Positions 1 to 8,541 of a DNA stretch of 41,642 nucleotides are shown here, piece by piece (within the stretch, counting starts at the first letter, position 1; the number at the start of each line of letters is the position of its first letter). The position numbers and the translations under genes are program-made. Below the pieces are notes generated by a model. It made no database searches. It was not told where the DNA came from and saw nothing but the letters and a program-made list of their open reading frames with translations. The stretch is taken from positions 1-41,642 of the forward strand of contig NZ_LZKU01000172.1 in the NCBI RefSeq assembly GCF_001672975.1, given 5' to 3'. This DNA is from Mycobacterium sp. 1465703.0 (GTDB taxonomy: Bacteria > Actinomycetota > Actinomycetes > Mycobacteriales > Mycobacteriaceae).

Positions 1-1
1 C

Positions 2-859
2 CGTCCCGACGTCATTCACGTTCAGTTACTCGGGCGCGGTGACGGCTCCACCGGAGTGGACTACACGGTCAACGCGGGTCTCGGGTATCCGCTCGTCACG
101 GGCCCGGCCGATCATGCCGGTGCGATCAATCATGTACTGCCGGCCTGGGATGTGTGCTGCGGACTGTACGCCGCGTTGGCCGTCGTCACCGCCGTCCGCC
201 ACCGCGAACAGTCCGGGGCGGGTGCACGGGTCAGCCTGGCGTTGGAGGACGTCGCGCTGGCCACCGCCGCGAATCTCGGCTTGCTGACCGAACCGCAAGT
301 CAATGGAACACAACGTGAACGGCTGGGCAACGCCATCTACGGCCAATACGGGCAGGACTTCACCAGCCGCGACGGCGCCAGATTCATGGTGGTCACGTTG
401 ACCGGTCGGCACTTTCGCGATCTGCTCGCGGTGACAGGGACCGGTGCCGCGGTGTCGGCGCTCGCCGAGTCGCTGGGCGTCGACTTCGGGTCCGAAGGCG
501 ACCGCTACCGCTACCGCGACGTACTGTCGAGCCTGTTCGCCACCTGGTTCAGCGATCACACCGCCGACGAGATCACCGCTGCGCTGTCGAAGACCACGGT
601 GCTGTTCGAGCGGTACCGCACCTTCGCCGAGGTCGCGGCCGGACCGAAGGTTACTGCGAATCCAATGTTCTCGCGATTGCGGCAGCCTGGCCTCGGCGAC
701 TATTTCGCCCCGGGCCTGCCGGCCGCGTTCGACGGCACTCACCCGGTCAGCACCGCCGCACCCGCATTGGGACAAGACACCGCCGACGTCCTGATGCGTT
801 TGGGGTTGTCCGCCGCCGAGATCGAGCGCCTGGCGGACGCCAAAACCATCGCCTGCTGA
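2..859 (+). CDS. CaiB/BaiF-family CoA-transferase, 5' end outside window
   Basis: Class III CoA-transferases move CoA between a CoA-thioester and a free acid through an aspartyl-CoA intermediate. The frame is open from base 2, so the start lies upstream; 285 residues are visible. The visible part opens with the family's core, ending in GVDYTVNAG, and the Asp at visible residue 20 aligns with the catalytic Asp of the GYD motif. The rest (LEDVALATAANLG, then a segment on dose-independent C-terminal residues) fits the family's second half. It is followed after 24 bases by an acyl-CoA dehydrogenase, so it probably activates or recycles a CoA ester in a beta-oxidation-like step. Substrate unknown. 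Confidence 0.85.
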   Translation, partial: RPDVIHVQLLGRGDGSTGVDYTVNAGLGYPLVTGPADHAGAINHVLPAWDVCCGLYAALAVVTAVRHREQSGAGARVSLALEDVALATAANLGLLTEPQVNGTQRERLGNAIYGQYGQDFTSRDGARFMVVTLTGRHFRDLLAVTGTGAAVSALAESLGVDFGSEGDRYRYRDVLSSLFATWFSDHTADEITAALSKTTVLFERYRTFAEVAAGPKVTANPMFSRLRQPGLGDYFAPGLPAAFDGTHPVSTAAPALGQDTADVLMRLGLSAAEIERLADAKTIAC

Positions 860-883
860 GCAGCCGGAAGGGAAACACCGCGC

Positions 884-2077
884 ATGACCAAGCTCGCCCA
901 GACCCTCGGACTGTCTGAGTTTCAAACCGAGATCATCTCTACCGTAAGACAATTCGTCGAGAAGGAAGTCATTCCCAACGCGGCCGAACTGGAACGCGGC
1001 GACACCTACCCGCAGGCCATCGTCGACCAGATGCGTGACATGGGCCTGTTCGGGCTGATGATTCCCCAGGAGTACGGCGGCCTGGGCGAATCGCTGCTGA
1101 CCTATGCGCTGTGCGTCGAAGAGCTCGCGCGCGGCTGGATGAGCGTGTCCGGGGTGCTCAACACCCACTTCATCGTGGCGTACATGCTGCGCCAGCACGG
1201 CACGGACGAGCAGAAGCGGCGGTTCCTGCCCCGGATGGCAGTTGGCGAGACCCGCGGCGCCTTCTCGATGTCAGAGCCGGAGCTGGGTTCCGATGTGGCC
1301 GCGATCCGCACCCGGGCCCGGCGCAATGACGACGGCACCTACACCATCGATGGTCAGAAGATGTGGCTGACCAACGGCGCGACCTCGACGCTGGTGGCGG
1401 TATTGGTGCGCACCGACGAGGGCTCGGACAAACCGCACCGCAACCTGACCGCGTTCCTCGTCGAGAAGCCGGTTGGCTTCGGCGAAGTCGTTGGCGGCCT
1501 ACATATCCCCGGCAAGATCGACAAGCTGGGCTACAAGGGCATTGAAACGACCGAGATGATTTTCGACGGCTATCGGGCCAGTGCCGACGATGTGCTCGGC
1601 GGCACCACGGGGCAGGGCTTCTTCCAGATGATGGACGGCATCGAGGTCGGCCGGGTCAACGTCTCGGCGCGCGCCTGCGGTGTCGGAATTCGCGCTTTCG
1701 AGCTCGCGGTGCGCTACGCGCAACAACGCGAGACGTTCGGCAAGCCGATCGCCGAGCACCAGGCGATCGCATTCCAGCTAGCCGAGATGGCGACCAAAGT
1801 CGAAGCCGCACACCTGATGATGGTCAATGCCGCCCGGCTCAAGGACTCGGGAGAACGCAATGACGTCGCCGCCGGGATGGCCAAATATCTGTGCAGCGAG
1901 TACTGCACCGAGGTCACCCAGCAGAGCTTCCGGATCCACGGAGGATACGGCTATTCCAAGGAATACGAGATCGAGCGGCTGATGCGTGACGCGCCGTTCC
2001 TGCTGATCGGTGAGGGCACCAGCGAGATTCAGAAAAACATCATCAGCAAGCGACTGCTGGCCGAATACCAGGTGTGA
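884..2077 (+). CDS. acyl-CoA dehydrogenase (FadE-type)
   Basis: FAD enzyme that introduces an alpha,beta double bond into an acyl-CoA. The 397-residue length is normal for the family. The flavin-site motif SEPELGSD is at residues 130-137, and MWLTNG follows near 160. The C-terminal GEGTSEIQ (Glu377) matches the short/medium-chain position of the catalytic base, so this looks like an active homotetrameric enzyme, unlike the pair at 19989-22244. ATG start with GGAAGGGAAA just upstream. It lies between a CoA-transferase and a GntR regulator that begins 4 bases after its stop, so the three are probably co-transcribed. Confidence 0.93.
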   Translation: MTKLAQTLGLSEFQTEIISTVRQFVEKEVIPNAAELERGDTYPQAIVDQMRDMGLFGLMIPQEYGGLGESLLTYALCVEELARGWMSVSGVLNTHFIVAYMLRQHGTDEQKRRFLPRMAVGETRGAFSMSEPELGSDVAAIRTRARRNDDGTYTIDGQKMWLTNGATSTLVAVLVRTDEGSDKPHRNLTAFLVEKPVGFGEVVGGLHIPGKIDKLGYKGIETTEMIFDGYRASADDVLGGTTGQGFFQMMDGIEVGRVNVSARACGVGIRAFELAVRYAQQRETFGKPIAEHQAIAFQLAEMATKVEAAHLMMVNAARLKDSGERNDVAAGMAKYLCSEYCTEVTQQSFRIHGGYGYSKEYEIERLMRDAPFLLIGEGTSEIQKNIISKRLLAEYQV

Positions 2078-2081
2078 CGAC

Positions 2082-2774
2082 ATGAGCGTTCCGGATTTCG
2101 CTGCGCGGCCTCAACTTTCCGAGGATGTCGCGCGGATCATCCGCGGCCGGATATTCGACGGCATCTATGCCGCTGGGTCATACATCCGGCTGGACCAGTT
2201 GGCCGCGGAGTTGGGCATCAGCGTCACACCCGTGCGCGAGGCGCTGTTCGCGCTGCGCGCCGAAGGCCTGATCGATCAGCAGCCGCGTCGGGGTTTCGTG
2301 GTGTTGCCGGTCACCGGACGCGATGTCACCGATGTGGCCAATGTGCAGGCGCACGTCGGTGGTGAGCTGGCCGCTCGCGCTGCGATCAACATCACCGACG
2401 ACCAACTCCACGAGCTCAAGGAAATTCAGGCGCAGCTGGAAGATGCCTACGCCGGCGACGAGCACGAGCACACCGTGCGGCTGAACCATGAATTTCACCG
2501 GGCCATCAACATCGCGGCCGACTCGCCTAAGCTGGCACAACTGATGTCGCAGATCACCCGCTACGCACCCGAATCGGTGTTTCCCGCGATCGAGGGCTGG
2601 CCCGAGCAATCGATGAAGGATCATCGGCGGATCTTGTCGGCGCTGAAGAAGCATGATGACGATCTGGCACGCGCGGCGATGTCGGAACATCTTGCCGCCG
2701 GGGCGGTGCCGTTGATCGACCACCTCGTCGCGCGCGGAGTGGTGACGGACGCCGGCGGTCCGTTGTCTTCGTGA
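2082..2774 (+). CDS. GntR-family regulator, FCD (FadR-like) subgroup
   Basis: A 230-residue transcription regulator. An N-terminal winged helix (about residues 10-75, containing LAAELGISVTPVREALFALR) is followed by an all-helical FCD ligand domain. In that domain LNHEFHRAI, MKDHRRIL and MSEHLAAG carry the histidines typical of the metal/acid-binding pocket. The ATG lies 4 bases after the dehydrogenase stop, and an in-frame extension further upstream would run into the dehydrogenase. FCD regulators usually sense an acid intermediate of the pathway they control, so the CoA-transferase/dehydrogenase pair is the natural target. Effector unknown. Confidence 0.88.
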   Translation: MSVPDFAARPQLSEDVARIIRGRIFDGIYAAGSYIRLDQLAAELGISVTPVREALFALRAEGLIDQQPRRGFVVLPVTGRDVTDVANVQAHVGGELAARAAINITDDQLHELKEIQAQLEDAYAGDEHEHTVRLNHEFHRAINIAADSPKLAQLMSQITRYAPESVFPAIEGWPEQSMKDHRRILSALKKHDDDLARAAMSEHLAAGAVPLIDHLVARGVVTDAGGPLSS

Positions 2775-2794
2775 AGCGGCCCGGGTGATATCTG

Positions 2795-2823
2795 TTGTTG
2801 CCCGCGACGCCTAGGCATACGCT
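2795..2823 (+). promoter_or_regulatory. putative promoter of the secreted-protein gene
   Basis: TTGTTG at 2795-2800 and TACGCT at 2818-2823 are separated by 17 bases, a good sigma-A-like arrangement for mycobacteria. Transcription would start near 2830, leaving a leader of about 30 bases with GAGGAAG before the GTG start at 2860. This suggests the small gene is not just read through from the GntR operon. Sequence inference only. Confidence 0.45.
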
Positions 2824-2859
2824 GCAACCCAAGGGGGCAACAAAGCGGAGCGAGGAAGA

Positions 2860-3222
2860 GTGTCCCCAATACTTCGCGGATCGAGCGTGTTCCTTGCGTG
2901 CATGACGGCAATCGCCTTCCCGGCACCGGTGAATGCCGACCCGGTCGACCCGATACCGGGCACCGGTGTATTTGTCGTCGGACCTGACATCGCACCCGGG
3001 CTTTACCGAACTGCCGGTTCGGCGTCGACGTTCGGGGTCTGGATAAACAATGTCCCGACCCAGGACTCGATGTGCGCCTGGCTCACCTACAGCACACCCG
3101 ATGCGAGCAAAGATCATGTGGTGCAAACCAATATGTCGGTCGGTCCGATGTTCGCGAACATCAACACAACGATTAAGGCGTTCGAGTCGCAGAACTGTCA
3201 GCCGTGGACACGGGTCCCCTGA
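2860..3222 (+). CDS. small secreted protein of unknown function
   Basis: A 120-residue protein with an N-terminal signal peptide: a hydrophobic run through residues 9-21, then PAPVNA-DP, with likely cleavage after Ala26. The mature part is about 94 residues. It has a PDIAPGLYRT motif resembling small exported mycobacterial proteins, and two cysteines (in SMCAW and QNCQPW) that could form a disulfide. The Cys14 context (FLAC) is not a convincing lipobox. GTG start preceded by GAGGAAG. Its last 25 bases overlap the convergent ligase gene on the other strand. No enzymatic motif seen; role not assigned. Confidence 0.75.
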   Translation: MSPILRGSSVFLACMTAIAFPAPVNADPVDPIPGTGVFVVGPDIAPGLYRTAGSASTFGVWINNVPTQDSMCAWLTYSTPDASKDHVVQTNMSVGPMFANINTTIKAFESQNCQPWTRVP

Positions 3223-4745
3223 GCCTGGTCCACCAACATCTCCCGCAGCCGGCGGATGTCGACCTTTCCGGTGCCGCCGCGCGGAACGTCGTCGTCGGAA
3301 TCCAGCAGCAGCCACACCGTCGGAACCTTGAAGGCACTGAGCAGGCCTCGGGCACAGCCGCGCAGCCGCTCGGCAGTCAGTGCGCGATCGCCACGCACCA
3401 CCGCCGCGCCCACCTGTTCGCCCGCGGTGCTCGGCACATTGGTGACAAAGGCGTTGTCGATTCCGTCGATCGCGCGCAGCGCGCGCTCGACCTCGCTGGG
3501 GTAGACGGTCGCGCCGCTGACTTTGAACATGTCGTCGGATCGTCCGTGATAGAAGAGGAATCCATCGTCGTCGAGGTAGCCGAGGTCACCGGTGGGATAG
3601 AAGCCGTCGGCGGTGAAGAGGTCCTCGCGGCTGCGCCCGCAGATGCCCCGCAGCGTGTGCGGTCCCCGAATCGCGATCATTCCGGCACTGCCGGTCGGGA
3701 GGGGCGCACCGCCTTCCGCGTCGAGAATGCGGACTTCCATTCCGGGAAAGGGCTTTCCACAGCTGCCCCACGCCGAGGCGGGCATGTCGGTGTCGGCGGG
3801 GTAGCCGCAATACGGTCCGAACGACTCGGTCATGCCGAACAACGCCGCCCGCGCCCCGGGCCGTGCGCGTTGCTCGGGCGGAAGCAGCGCCTGCAGGCTT
3901 CCCGGCTGCAAGGCCGAGAGGTCAGCGCCGACCGCGCTGGCGTGCCGCGCCAACGTCTCGGCTTGGTCCGGCCAGCCCCGAAACAGCGTGACGCGTTCGC
4001 TTTCCAGCAGCCGCAGGGTGGTTTCCGGCCGCGGTATTTCCTCGGTAACCAGAGTGGCACCGGCCAACAGCGTGGTCAGTATTCCGCTGCCAAACCCGCC
4101 CACCCAGAAAAAAGGCATCGGCAGATACAGGCGGGTATCTGCCGTGATGCAACGCGCCGCCAGGCCCGATTGCACGGCGCCCAACGCGCTGCCGTGGGAA
4201 TGCATGACTCCCTTGGGGGATCCACTGCTACCCGAGGTGAACGTGATGACCAGCAGGTCGGCGGTCGTGACCGTTGCTGTCATGGGGTCGACGATGTCGC
4301 GGGCCTGCTCGCTCGCGCAGGCGTTTTCGAGCCGGTCCATGGGCCAAACCTGGCGTAGCGCAGGGAGCTCGGGTTGCCCCGCCGCCTGAAGGTCGTCGAG
4401 GTAGCGGTGGCCGCGGAATTCCTCGACGCTGATCAAGAATTGCACGGAAGCCGCCCGCAGCTGTGCGGCCAGCTCTGCAGCCGTCAGCAAGGTGCTCAGC
4501 GGAACCAGCACCGCGCCGATGCGGGTCAGGGCGACGGCTACCTGCACCCAGCGGGTGCTGTTCGGCATGATCAGCCCTACCCGGGTGCCCTTGCCGACGC
4601 CGGACTCCACGAAGATGGCGGCCATTTCCCTTGTGGCGCTGTCGAGTTCGTGATAGCTGACGCGTGAGGACGGGTCGACCACCATCGGCTTGGAACCGTA
4701 TTGCGCGGCCCGCGACCGTACCAGCGCATCGATGGTGTTAGGCAT
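3198..4745 (-). CDS. AMP-dependent acyl-CoA ligase
   Basis: Adenylate-forming enzyme (515 residues) that activates a carboxylic acid with ATP and loads it on CoA. The phosphate-binding motif TSGSSGSPKG is at about residues 170-179. GMTESFG, YPTGDLGYLDDDG and the hinge GRSDDMFKVSG follow in order, and the C-terminal lysine motif GTGKVD is present, so all catalytic elements are intact. The start is the ATG at 4745, which overlaps the upstream ligase's stop by 8 bases; a longer reading would cover the upstream gene in another frame. It is last in a six-gene operon and paralogous to the preceding ligase. Its 3' end overlaps the convergent secreted-protein gene. Confidence 0.92.
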   Translation of the reverse strand: MPNTIDALVRSRAAQYGSKPMVVDPSSRVSYHELDSATREMAAIFVESGVGKGTRVGLIMPNSTRWVQVAVALTRIGAVLVPLSTLLTAAELAAQLRAASVQFLISVEEFRGHRYLDDLQAAGQPELPALRQVWPMDRLENACASEQARDIVDPMTATVTTADLLVITFTSGSSGSPKGVMHSHGSALGAVQSGLAARCITADTRLYLPMPFFWVGGFGSGILTTLLAGATLVTEEIPRPETTLRLLESERVTLFRGWPDQAETLARHASAVGADLSALQPGSLQALLPPEQRARPGARAALFGMTESFGPYCGYPADTDMPASAWGSCGKPFPGMEVRILDAEGGAPLPTGSAGMIAIRGPHTLRGICGRSREDLFTADGFYPTGDLGYLDDDGFLFYHGRSDDMFKVSGATVYPSEVERALRAIDGIDNAFVTNVPSTAGEQVGAAVVRGDRALTAERLRGCARGLLSAFKVPTVWLLLDSDDDVPRGGTGKVDIRRLREMLVDQAQGTRVHG

Positions 4746-6294
4746 CGAACAGCTCCCTGAGTCGCCGCATGTCGACCTTGCCGCTGGACAGCAGCGGCAC
4801 ATCGGCGCGGCGCAGTGCAACGAACCGCTTGGGGATCTTATAGGTGGACAGTTCGGCTTTGAGCCGTTCGCGCAGCGCCGCCGCATCCAAGCCATCCGAG
4901 TCGTCCGGCTGCACCACGGCCGCGGCGACGACCTGACCGCGCCGCGCATCCGGGACGCCGATGACGTACGCCACCATCCCGCCGGTGGCCCTACCGATGG
5001 CCTGTTCGACCTCGGCCGCTGACACATTGGCGCCCGCCGTTTTGATCATCGCACCCATGCGTCCGGCGAAATAAAAGAATCCGTCGTCGTCGGTCCGCAC
5101 CAGATCGGCCGTGTGGAACCAGCCGTCGGCATCGAAGCACTCCTCGCGACTGCGTTTGTAGTACCGCTGCATCAAGTACGGACCGCGGATGCACAGTTCG
5201 CCGACTTCGCCGACACGCACGACGGCCGCCGTGTCGGGATCGACGACCTTGGTTTCAAATCCCGGTGCCGCCTTGCCGAACGAGCCGCGGCGGTGTTCGG
5301 GTTGGTCTGATTCGTCATCGGCTATCAGCAATACGCTGCCGGCCTCGGTCATGCCCAGCATGTTGTGGCGCAGTTCCGGGTCGGCGGGCCGCGCTCCGAC
5401 GGCCATGATCGGATAGAGGTTGCCCCGCCGAATCGACGACAGGTCACGTGCGGCAAAACTCGGATGGTCGGCCAGGTGTGCGACCGCTGCGCTGAATCCG
5501 TTGGTGATGGTTGGCCTTTCGGCTTCCAGCAGGTCCAGCGTTGCCCCGGCATCGGTGGCGTTGGAACACACCAAGGTGGATCCGGCCACCAAGGTGGCGA
5601 GCAGGCCGAAGGCGAGCCCGCCGATCCAGAAGAACGGCGAATTGCAGAACAGCTTGTCATCGGCCGTCAAACCCCGGATGCGATTGAGATTTCGCTGATG
5701 CCCGAGCAGCGAACCGTGGGTGTGCAGCACTCCTTTCGGGGCGCTGGTGGAACCCGACGTGTACACGATGGCCAGCGGATCACATGGTGCGACATCTTTT
5801 TCCAACGCCATCACCACGCTGCCCGGTCGTCGGTACAGCGTCTCGTGCGTGACCGCAATATGGCGCAATTGCGGTGCTGCGGCACAAAGTAATTGGGATC
5901 CGAAATCGGCCTCGCCAAGCACCTCGCGTAGGCGTTGCACATAGTCGTGGGAACGGAAGGACCGAGCAGTCAACAATATCTGGACATCGCTGTGGGTCAG
6001 CTGCTCACCCAATTCGCGAGCGGTAACGAAGGTGGAGAACGGGATCACCACGGCCCCGATTCGTGCCGTCGCCAGCATCCCCACCACGAACTCGGGTCCG
6101 TTCGGGTAGAGCAGGCCCACATGGGTTCCCTTGCCGGCACCGAGGGCAATCAGTCCGCGGGCAAGCTCCGCCGACCGGGAGTCGGCTTCGGCGTAGCTGA
6201 GCCGGTCGCTATCGCAGACCAGAAGCGGATGGTCACCGCGCACGCGGGCTTGATGCCGCATGATCTCGGCGACCGTCAGCGCATCACCGGGCAT
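4738..6294 (-). CDS. AMP-dependent acyl-CoA ligase
   Basis: Second adenylate-forming ligase of the operon (518 residues). Core motif TSGSTSAPKG is at about residues 179-188 (Ser replaces the usual Gly after TSGST). GMTEAGS, WFHTADLVRTDDDG, GRMGAMIKTAG and the C-terminal catalytic SSGKVDMRRL follow. ATG at 6294 overlaps the upstream gene by 11 bases, and its stop overlaps the next ligase by 8, so translation is probably coupled. It resembles the downstream ligase throughout (same length, same motif order), which suggests a tandem duplication followed by divergence. The acid substrate cannot be read from sequence. Confidence 0.92.
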   Translation of the reverse strand: MPGDALTVAEIMRHQARVRGDHPLLVCDSDRLSYAEADSRSAELARGLIALGAGKGTHVGLLYPNGPEFVVGMLATARIGAVVIPFSTFVTARELGEQLTHSDVQILLTARSFRSHDYVQRLREVLGEADFGSQLLCAAAPQLRHIAVTHETLYRRPGSVVMALEKDVAPCDPLAIVYTSGSTSAPKGVLHTHGSLLGHQRNLNRIRGLTADDKLFCNSPFFWIGGLAFGLLATLVAGSTLVCSNATDAGATLDLLEAERPTITNGFSAAVAHLADHPSFAARDLSSIRRGNLYPIMAVGARPADPELRHNMLGMTEAGSVLLIADDESDQPEHRRGSFGKAAPGFETKVVDPDTAAVVRVGEVGELCIRGPYLMQRYYKRSREECFDADGWFHTADLVRTDDDGFFYFAGRMGAMIKTAGANVSAAEVEQAIGRATGGMVAYVIGVPDARRGQVVAAAVVQPDDSDGLDAAALRERLKAELSTYKIPKRFVALRRADVPLLSSGKVDMRRLRELFDA

Positions 6295-7753
6295 GGTCGC
6301 GCTGCGCTGCGGGCTCGCCGAAGAAGCTCTGGATCGCGCCGAGATCGGCCTTCCCCGACGGAGTGCGGGGAATGGTGTCGACGATCGCGATTTCGGTCGG
6401 TATCTCATAGCGAGCCAGTCGCTCTCGTAGATACTCAACCAGCCGGTCGCTGTCGGTTGAGGCCTGCTCGCGTAGCTCAACCATGGCGACCGGCGTCTCG
6501 CCGAGTCGCTCGTCTGGCCGGGCGATGACGGCCGCACCGGCCACAGCGGGGTGGCTCTCCAGCGCGGCCCGAACGTCCTCGGGCATCACCTTGAACCCGC
6601 CGCGGATTATGGCCTGGTCGGCGCGCCCGACGATCCAGAGGAAACCGTCGGCGTCGATGCGGGCCATATCCGTGGTCCGCATCCATTGCGCGGTCGGCCC
6701 CAGCTGACCGGGCTTGACCTCGAGCAGGCCGACTTCATCCGGGCCCAACGGTATTCCATCGTCGCCGACCACCCTGAGCTGAGCACCCGGATTTGCCCGA
6801 CCGACGCTGCCCCGCTTGGTTTTCCAGTATCGCTGATGGTCGGGCAGCGTCCAGCCCGCCACCCCGCCACCGAATTCTGTTGCCGCATAGGAGGTCAGGA
6901 CCGGAACGCCGTACTTCTCGGTGAAGGCATCGGCATCCTCGGCCGACAGCGGTGCCGTCCCGCAGGTGACCGCCCGAACACTTTCCAAATCGGCGCGCGA
7001 AACATCGGAGTGCAGTACGGTTCGCAGGGCGGCCGGTACCAGCGATACCGCCCGGGGCCGGTGTTTGCGCACCGCATCAATCCATGCGTTGAGCTCGAAT
7101 CGCTCCAGCAATACGAATGGTCTTGCCTCGGCGATGCATTGCAGCACGCGGAAAACCCCGCCGATATGCACCAGCGGCGAGTTCACGATCGCCACGCCGC
7201 GGCGCAGCTCGGTGGGCGCCGGCGAGCGGTCGGGCTCAGCGCCCATCACACTGCGGGCCAGCATGTCGTAGCTCAGATCGATTCGCTTGGGCGGACCCGT
7301 CGTGCCGCTGGTCAACATGCGTACCGCCACATCGGACGGCGGGCCGGCCTGGCTTACCCGCGGCCCGGATACCTCGACGCCGTCTAACACCTCCGAAATC
7401 GCGACCGTGGGAGTGCTCGCTGCCACCAGCGACGTCAAGTCTGCACGCTCGCCGACGATCACCGGAAGCCGCAGTCCCGCAATGTCGGCCGTGGTGCGCT
7501 CATCGCCCCGGGACGGGTTGATGACCACGACCGTTCCACCGCCCAGCAGCACGCCCAGAAATGCCGCCACCTGACCGGGCCGGTTGCGCAACAGCATCCC
7601 GACTTCGGCTCCGCCGGTAACGGCGGCGATGCGTTGTGCCATTGCGCCGAGCTGAGCCCAGGAATTCCATTGACCCTTGAACTCGATAGCCGGCGATTGC
7701 GGCGCGAGGTCGAGCACGTCGGCGATGCGTCGGACCAATGGGTGACGCGACAT
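6284..7753 (-). CDS. AMP-dependent ligase (class I adenylate-forming)
   Basis: A 489-residue adenylate-forming enzyme, shorter in its N-terminal half than its two neighbours. TSGTTGPPK is at about residues 148-156, followed by SYAATEFGGGVAGW, TDMARIDADGFLWIVGR and the C-terminal lysine motif TPSGKADL. The start ATG at 7753 shares one base with the preceding crotonase stop (TGATG), which indicates coupled translation. It is clearly more divergent than the two downstream ligases, so the operon carries three different acid-activating enzymes. Substrate unknown. Confidence 0.9.
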   Translation of the reverse strand: MSRHPLVRRIADVLDLAPQSPAIEFKGQWNSWAQLGAMAQRIAAVTGGAEVGMLLRNRPGQVAAFLGVLLGGGTVVVINPSRGDERTTADIAGLRLPVIVGERADLTSLVAASTPTVAISEVLDGVEVSGPRVSQAGPPSDVAVRMLTSGTTGPPKRIDLSYDMLARSVMGAEPDRSPAPTELRRGVAIVNSPLVHIGGVFRVLQCIAEARPFVLLERFELNAWIDAVRKHRPRAVSLVPAALRTVLHSDVSRADLESVRAVTCGTAPLSAEDADAFTEKYGVPVLTSYAATEFGGGVAGWTLPDHQRYWKTKRGSVGRANPGAQLRVVGDDGIPLGPDEVGLLEVKPGQLGPTAQWMRTTDMARIDADGFLWIVGRADQAIIRGGFKVMPEDVRAALESHPAVAGAAVIARPDERLGETPVAMVELREQASTDSDRLVEYLRERLARYEIPTEIAIVDTIPRTPSGKADLGAIQSFFGEPAAQRDHAR

Positions 7754-8541
7754 CAGCGGATCTTTGGTTTGCGCGCGGGAACCTCGGATTCGTGCTGAGC
7801 GGCCAGCTCCGCTGTTCCCAGTGGGTTTCCCAGCCGGGTGTAGATGAGGCCCTGTTCCAAAGCGGCGCGATACGGCTTGTCCAACGATTCCCAAATCGCT
7901 TTCACTGTGCCCGCGGTTGCGGTCGGCGGCTTGGCGGCGATGGTCGCCGCAATCGCATGGGCGCGGCTCCAGAGCTGGTCGGCGGCGACGACCTCGGAGA
8001 CCAAGCCAATCCGCAGGGCGGTATCTGCGCTGACCCGTTCGTCGTTGCCCATCAAAGCAATCCGCAGAGTTTCGCCCAGGCCGATGCGGCGCATCAGGCC
8101 GATCGGTTCCAACGCGCACACCAAGCCGGCCGACACGTGGGAGTCGAAGAATGTGGCGTCTTCGGAGCAGATGACAACGTCGGACTCGTTGATGAAATAG
8201 AACGCGCCCGCCGTGCACATACCCTGTACCGCGCATACCACCGGCTTCCACATCTTCTGCCACTTCGGGCTCAGCGCTTCACCGGGATCCTCGTGGTTCC
8301 AGATGTTTTCGGGCTGCCCGTATGGCGTCTTGATGTCCAGCCCGGCGCTGAACGCGCGGTCGCCGGTGGCACGCAACACCACGGCATGCACCGACTCGTC
8401 GAGTTTGACCATGCGCCATGCGCGGGCCATTTCCTCACACATGGTGCGGTTGAACGCGTTGAGCTGCTCGGGACGATTCAGCGTGATGGTGGCGACGTGG
8501 TCGCTCGCGTCGACGTCGAGCAGGATGGTTTCGAAGGTCAT
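7753..8541 (-). CDS. crotonase-fold (enoyl-CoA hydratase/isomerase) protein
   Basis: Crotonase-superfamily protein of 262 residues, opening with the family strand ATITLNRPEQLNAFN and the oxyanion-hole segment FSAGLDIK. In the active-site region VQGMCTAGAFYFI and DSHVSAGLVCALE replace the segments that carry the two catalytic glutamates of classical hydratases, so a simple hydration is not assured. I chose the ATG at 8541 because it forms an ATGA overlap with the upstream stop; an ATG at 8547 and a TTG at 8553 are alternatives with equally weak ribosome sites. It is closely related to the crotonase just upstream. Confidence 0.88.
   Translation of the reverse strand: MTFETILLDVDASDHVATITLNRPEQLNAFNRTMCEEMARAWRMVKLDESVHAVVLRATGDRAFSAGLDIKTPYGQPENIWNHEDPGEALSPKWQKMWKPVVCAVQGMCTAGAFYFINESDVVICSEDATFFDSHVSAGLVCALEPIGLMRRIGLGETLRIALMGNDERVSADTALRIGLVSEVVAADQLWSRAHAIAATIAAKPPTATAGTVKAIWESLDKPYRAALEQGLIYTRLGNPLGTAELAAQHESEVPARKPKIR

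Noticed and set aside
2890..2901. Lipoprotein signal in the small secreted protein (FLAC around Cys14)
   Set aside because: The residue three before Cys is Phe, and Cys sits inside the hydrophobic core; an Ala26 signal-peptidase I site fits better.
4746..5027. N-terminal extension of the last ligase back to 5027
   Set aside because: The extra 94 codons overlap the upstream ligase in another frame and resemble no ligase N terminus. The overlapping ATG at 4745 gives a normal-length protein.
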